Source: Carya illinoinensis
Lineage: Eukaryota; Streptophyta; Magnoliopsida; Fagales; Juglandaceae
Length of the DNA: 64,000 bases
Direction: 5' to 3'
NCBI RefSeq assembly: GCF_018687715.1
Contig: NC_056758.1
Span: 3,100,001-3,164,000, forward strand
Shown here piece after piece: positions 60,567 through 64,000 of this stretch. The notes beneath the pieces were generated by a model. That model was not told the DNA's origin. It did no database searches and saw nothing but the letters and a program-made list of their open reading frames with translations. The position numbers and the translations under genes were made by a program. The first letter of the stretch is position 1; each line of letters opens with the position of its first letter.

Positions 60567-62538
60567 CTCATTCTACCTAGTTAAGGCCATGACTTGACTC
60601 CAAAGATTCAGATGCCCTCTGCTTGGTTGTCTATCTCTATTTTTCATGTGATTCTTCCTAAGCTCATAGCAATTTGGTCGGATGTGGCCAGCCCTACCAC
60701 AATTATGACACACATAGTTTTCTTTGCTATCTCTTTGTCTCCTAAATGAAGAGGTATACTTAGGAGCAGTTATGAGACGTTTACCCATGTTTGGAGGGTG
60801 CATACTTTTGCTTTGAGAAGGTGCATGTTCATACGCGATGTATCTTTTCAGCTTAAAACACTCCGTTACAACATGACTTGTTTTACCACAGTGATGACAA
60901 ATAGGTCTTGCATTTCTAGTTCTTGGTTTCACATGAGACAGAACACCCATTTGGACATGAGATGATTTCTTGCCCTTGTCAGATGGGTTAGTCTTTCCAT
61001 TGACAGCTGATTCACAAACAAACACAATCTTCTTCTCATTTTTGTGGGAGACCTTTGAGGTGGTTGCAGTCTCAGAGTTTATATCCTAGTCCACTCTTGT
61101 CACTAGGGGACTTTCCAAAGCTTAGGATTTCATCCAACTTTTGTTTCCCGCTAGAGAAGGATTTCAGCTTTTCTTTCAGCAAGGTTATCTCACTTTCATG
61201 AGTTTTTAACTCATCTTCCAGAGACACCTTCTTCATTTTAAACTGATCAGCTAGAACAATGGCCTCAGTTAATTTGCCTTGAAGCTCTTCATTTTCTCTT
61301 TTAATGAAGTCTATCTCTTCAATGTGCACTTTGTTGAGTTTCCTCAATTTAACACATTCCTTGTATAACTTCTCATAAACTTCTTGCAGCTCATCTTCAT
61401 ATTCAGATTCATTTCCAGACTTGCTCTCATCATCCGACACATTTTCACTGTGTTGACTCTTGCTATCTACCGAGACAGTGAATGCCATGTAATTCAGATT
61501 TCTTTTTGGGGAAGAGTTCCCTGATGAATCACTTGACACTGATTCACTCTCACTTAGGGATGCAATTTTTGCTCTTTCATTTGCCTTTTTGTAGTTTGCA
61601 CATTCCAGGCGAATGTGTCCAAAACCATGGCATTCATGACACTGCACACTGGACTGACCCTTGTCTCTTTTTGTTCTAGTGTGCTTCTCAGAGTTTCTAT
61701 CCTTGTTCCCTGAACTTGAGCCTCTATTGTATCTTTCAAACTTTTTCTTCTCTAGGCTCTGATTCTTTTTATTTCTAGCCACAAACATTTTCCTGAATTT
61801 CTTAGCATAAAATGCTATTTCTTTGTCACTCATAGCCAAATCATCGGATGACTCATCTGACTCATCTCTAACAGCATTGAGGGCTATGGACTTATGCTTC
61901 TTGTCCATTGGAAGAGTATGTTCATATGTTTGGAGGGAGCCCACCAATTCTTCAATTCTCATATTATCCACATCTTTGCTTTCCTCAATAGCCGTAACCT
62001 TAGGACGAAATCTCTCAGGAAGAGATCTGAGAACTTTTCTCACAACTCTATTCTCAGGAATTTTATCTCCTAGATTAAAGCGAGAGTTGACGATATCATT
62101 TAATTTGGCATAGAAAGCATCAAATGTTTCATCATCCTTCATTCTCAACTCTTCAAAACCAGTAGTCCACATTTGAAGCTTAGAATTCTTTACAGCCTTG
62201 GTACCTTCATGGGTAATCTCAAGAATATCCCAAGCTTCCTTGCAATTTTGACACATTGATATCCGTTTGAATTCTTCCTAGGATACAGCCATAAAGATCG
62301 CATTAAGCCCTTTGCTATTCCAACCGCACTCACTTATTTCATCCCTAGAGTAATTTTCCACACTTTTGGGAGTTCAAACTCCGTCAACAAGAACCTCTGG
62401 TTCTGTCCAACCATTTGTTATGGAAACCCATACTCGTTCATCCACAGATTTCAAGAGTGCTCTCATTCTCACTTTCCAATAAGCATAGTTGTTTCCATCA
62501 AAATATGGTGGAGATGTGAGTGATTGAGACCTATCCAT
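60567..62538 (-). pseudogene. Copia gag with three CCHC knuckles and coiled coil
   Basis: ATG at 62538 starts MDRSQSLTSPPYFDGNNYAY and W-K-V-R-M, the usual gag opening. A TGA follows DGV and another stop precedes EEFKRIS. From 62256 the frame is open for 394 codons: UBN2-type body, knuckle CHECHGFGHIRLEC (about 61640), an acidic Ser-rich stretch, then a Glu/Lys-rich coiled-coil region to 61072. After a stop, 61025-60573 carries two more knuckles, CHHCGKTSHVVTEC and CHNCGRAGHIRPNC. A Maximus/SIRE-like gag is the nearest comparison I can make. Confidence 0.78.
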
Positions 62539-62607
62539 TTAAACCACTACAGCAGGATCACACTCAGGAACTAAATCCTAGCGGAGTGAACCCGCTTTGA
62601 TACCAAT

Positions 62608-63626
62608 TGAAAATGCAGTGGTTCTACCCAACACTACACCTAGAGGGGGGGTGAATAGGTGTAATCTAATTTTTATGACCTTTTGAAAATTAGACAAACA
62701 AGCAGTTAATAAATGAATCAAATAACACAAATAATCAACACATGATTTTGATCAAGGAGTGGAAACTCATTTGAAGAACATCTTCAAAATCTAAAACCAC
62801 TCCGGGTGTAAGACACCACCTCAAATCCACTATAGAAATTTTAGTTTGTTACAACCAATTTAGAGACACTCACAAACCCTTTGTAGTAGCTAAACTTGGC
62901 TTGCAACACCACGAGTGACCCACTCGATCTCTACACGCATGTAGTGTCGGAACTCCGACCTTCCTATAGCTTTCCACGAGAACCTCTCGATCTCTGCATC
63001 AACGGCAGCTCCAGACTCTTCCGGCCAACAAAAATGTCCACTTCAATAGACTCAAGTAAGAGTTGATTTTGAATGCTTTGTGGTGGAGAAATGTTTATCC
63101 AAGAGAGAATCAACCAAATGGGGGAGAGTTCGCTCTAAGAAGTTCTAGGAGGCCCTTAGGGCTTTTGCTCTGATTCTCCACCCCTAGAACAGAAGTTAAG
63201 CTGTTCTATTTATAGTTCCCATCAAATGAGGCGTTCAAAACCCTACATTGTAAGTGATCTGGAACATTAGCTCGAGCGAAGTATCGAGCGAAGGTCGAGC
63301 GCCACAATCTACCTAAGTTAGCTCGAGCGCCCTGTCGAGCAAGTATCGAGCGGTTGACTCTGCCTGAGTTCGCTTGAGCTCAGTGTCAAGCGAGGGTTGA
63401 GCGACACACTCTACCTGGGTTCGCTCGAGCTCAGTGTCGAGCGAGGGTCGAGTGGTTGAATCTGCCCAAGTTCGCTCGAGCGCTCTGTCGAGCGAGGGTC
63501 GAGCGAAGTCACTTTCTTTTGACCAATAGTGAGCACTTCAAGCCTTTCCGCAACAACACTTGTTACAACACTATTTTACACAGGTTTTCACAAGAATATG
63601 CCAGTACGCTCATTTTTCCCTCAACA
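62608..63626 (-). repeat. LTR of the chimeric element with four 51-bp units
   Basis: 1,019 bp. Otherwise collinear with 56295-57466 but with four units instead of seven. The length difference (153 bp) is exactly three units. 5' LTR in element orientation, next to the primer site. Confidence 0.9.
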
Positions 63627-63631
63627 GCTTG

Positions 63632-64000
63632 AATTCCGTCAAGCCTAAACAAAAAACCATTAACCAAGAAACCGAACCCCTCCACCAAATCCTCTAAGGG
63701 AATCACATACCCCGAACACCAATCAAGTCCAAGCAAAGTTTGAACTTGTATACTGGAACTGGCTTTGTCATCATATCTGCTGGATTCTCAGTAGTAGCAA
63801 TCTTCTGAATTTCTGACATGCCCTCTGTAACAACTTCCTGAAGGAAATGATAGCTGACATCAATATGCTTTGTCCTCTCATGATACATTTGATTTTTGGT
63901 CAAATATATTGCACTCTGGCTGTCACAAAACACTGAAATTGCATCCTGCTGTAATCCCAAATCACTGATCAAACCTTTCAACCAAATGGCCTCCTTAACA
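63632..64000 (-). pseudogene. Copia RNase H end of the outer element (partial)
   Basis: Minus strand from the window edge to the stop near 63703: CDSQSAIYLTKNQMYHERTK, HIDVSYHFLQEVV and ENPADMMTKPV, the C-terminal RNase H of a Copia polyprotein, uninterrupted in the part seen. The rest of pol lies beyond 64000. Confidence 0.8.

Larger units (their letters stand above)
56290..63631 (-). mobile_element. Nested chimeric Copia-derived element with TSD GCTTG
   Basis: Element 56295-63626 flanked by GCTTG (56290-56294 and 63627-63631). LTRs are 56295-57466 (1,172 bp) and 62608-63626 (1,019 bp), beginning TGAAAA(A/T)GCA(A/G)TGG and ending CCCTCAACA. The minus-strand primer site TGGTATCAAAGC is at 62594-62605. 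The coding part keeps gag, protease and the GAG-pre-integrase segment, then breaks at about 59921. Integrase core, RT and RNase H are absent and a different open frame occupies 57403-58299. It therefore depends on other elements to move. Confidence 0.9.
55624..64000 (-). mobile_element. Copia retrotransposon running off the right edge, split by a nested element
   Basis: Left LTR 55624-56276 (653 bp, TGTTGGGAATGG .. AAACTCAACA). It is followed on the minus strand by a purine tract (CCAAGGTGGAGATT) and interrupted at 56290-56294 by a nested element. Internal sequence resumes at 63632 with RNase H coding. The partner LTR lies outside the window. Confidence 0.85.

Overview
Plant nuclear DNA, most likely a woody eudicot. 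The base composition is AT-rich. Spliced gene remnants have GT..AG introns, and there are several Copia elements with tRNA-Met primer sites, CACTA and hAT DNA transposons, and long CT and TA microsatellites. Short AT-rich MITEs built on GAGTTGA / AATCCAAAC motifs remind me of walnut and hickory family (Fagales) genomes. That placement is from memory of repeat style, not from a search.

The main content is a decayed cluster of T2-type ribonuclease genes of the S-RNase kind together with F-box/FBA genes of the kind found beside S-RNases (SLF/SFB-like). This is the gene pairing of a gametophytic self-incompatibility (S) locus. Four RNase-like units are present: a 3' exon fragment (about 14.83-14.99 kb, minus), a nearly intact three-exon gene (17.09-18.00 kb, minus, one in-frame stop in exon 3), a tandem copy with many lesions (21.65-22.58 kb, minus) and a plus-strand pseudogene (30.47-35.64 kb) split in its signal peptide by a Copia element. 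Two F-box copies share the same 5' flank. One (35.66-36.16 kb, minus) is cut off inside its FBA domain next to the tail of the plus-strand RNase. The other (48.82-55.38 kb, minus) has a full-length layout but carries stop codons and is split by a 5.4-kb Copia element. I see no intact RNase + F-box pair, so this looks like a relic, a non-functional haplotype or an S-locus-like duplication.

Layout. 1-2.9 kb: two tandem-repeat arrays and LTR-like sequence. 5.1-6.1 kb: a broken Myb/NAM-associated (Harbinger-companion type) pseudogene. 7.0-10.6 kb: complete but degenerate Copia element with target-site duplication ATTAT. 11-17 kb: AT-rich DNA with MITEs and a duplicated RNase downstream flank. 17-24.5 kb: tandem RNase units with duplicated promoters and flanks. 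25.2-27.7 kb: non-autonomous CACTA element. 27.7-29 kb: copies of a roughly 400-bp repeat also found near the RNase genes. 30.5-34.8 kb: second Copia element (TSD CTTAC). 36.85-39.20 kb: non-autonomous hAT (TSD CCTTTGAT). 39.5-44.7 kb: L1 fragment fused to a decayed CACTA element carrying transposase remnants. 44.7-48.4 kb: a direct duplication flanking a Gypsy chromodomain fragment. 49.8-55.1 kb: third Copia element (TSD GTTTC). 55.6 kb to the right edge: a Copia element that runs off the window and is itself split by a 7.3-kb chimeric element (56.3-63.6 kb, TSD GCTTG). That chimera keeps gag and protease but has a plant-transposon-type ORF where integrase, RT and RNase H should be.

Apart from the near-intact RNase I see no gene that I would call functional. 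All coordinates and translations are by eye; identities and family placements need computation.
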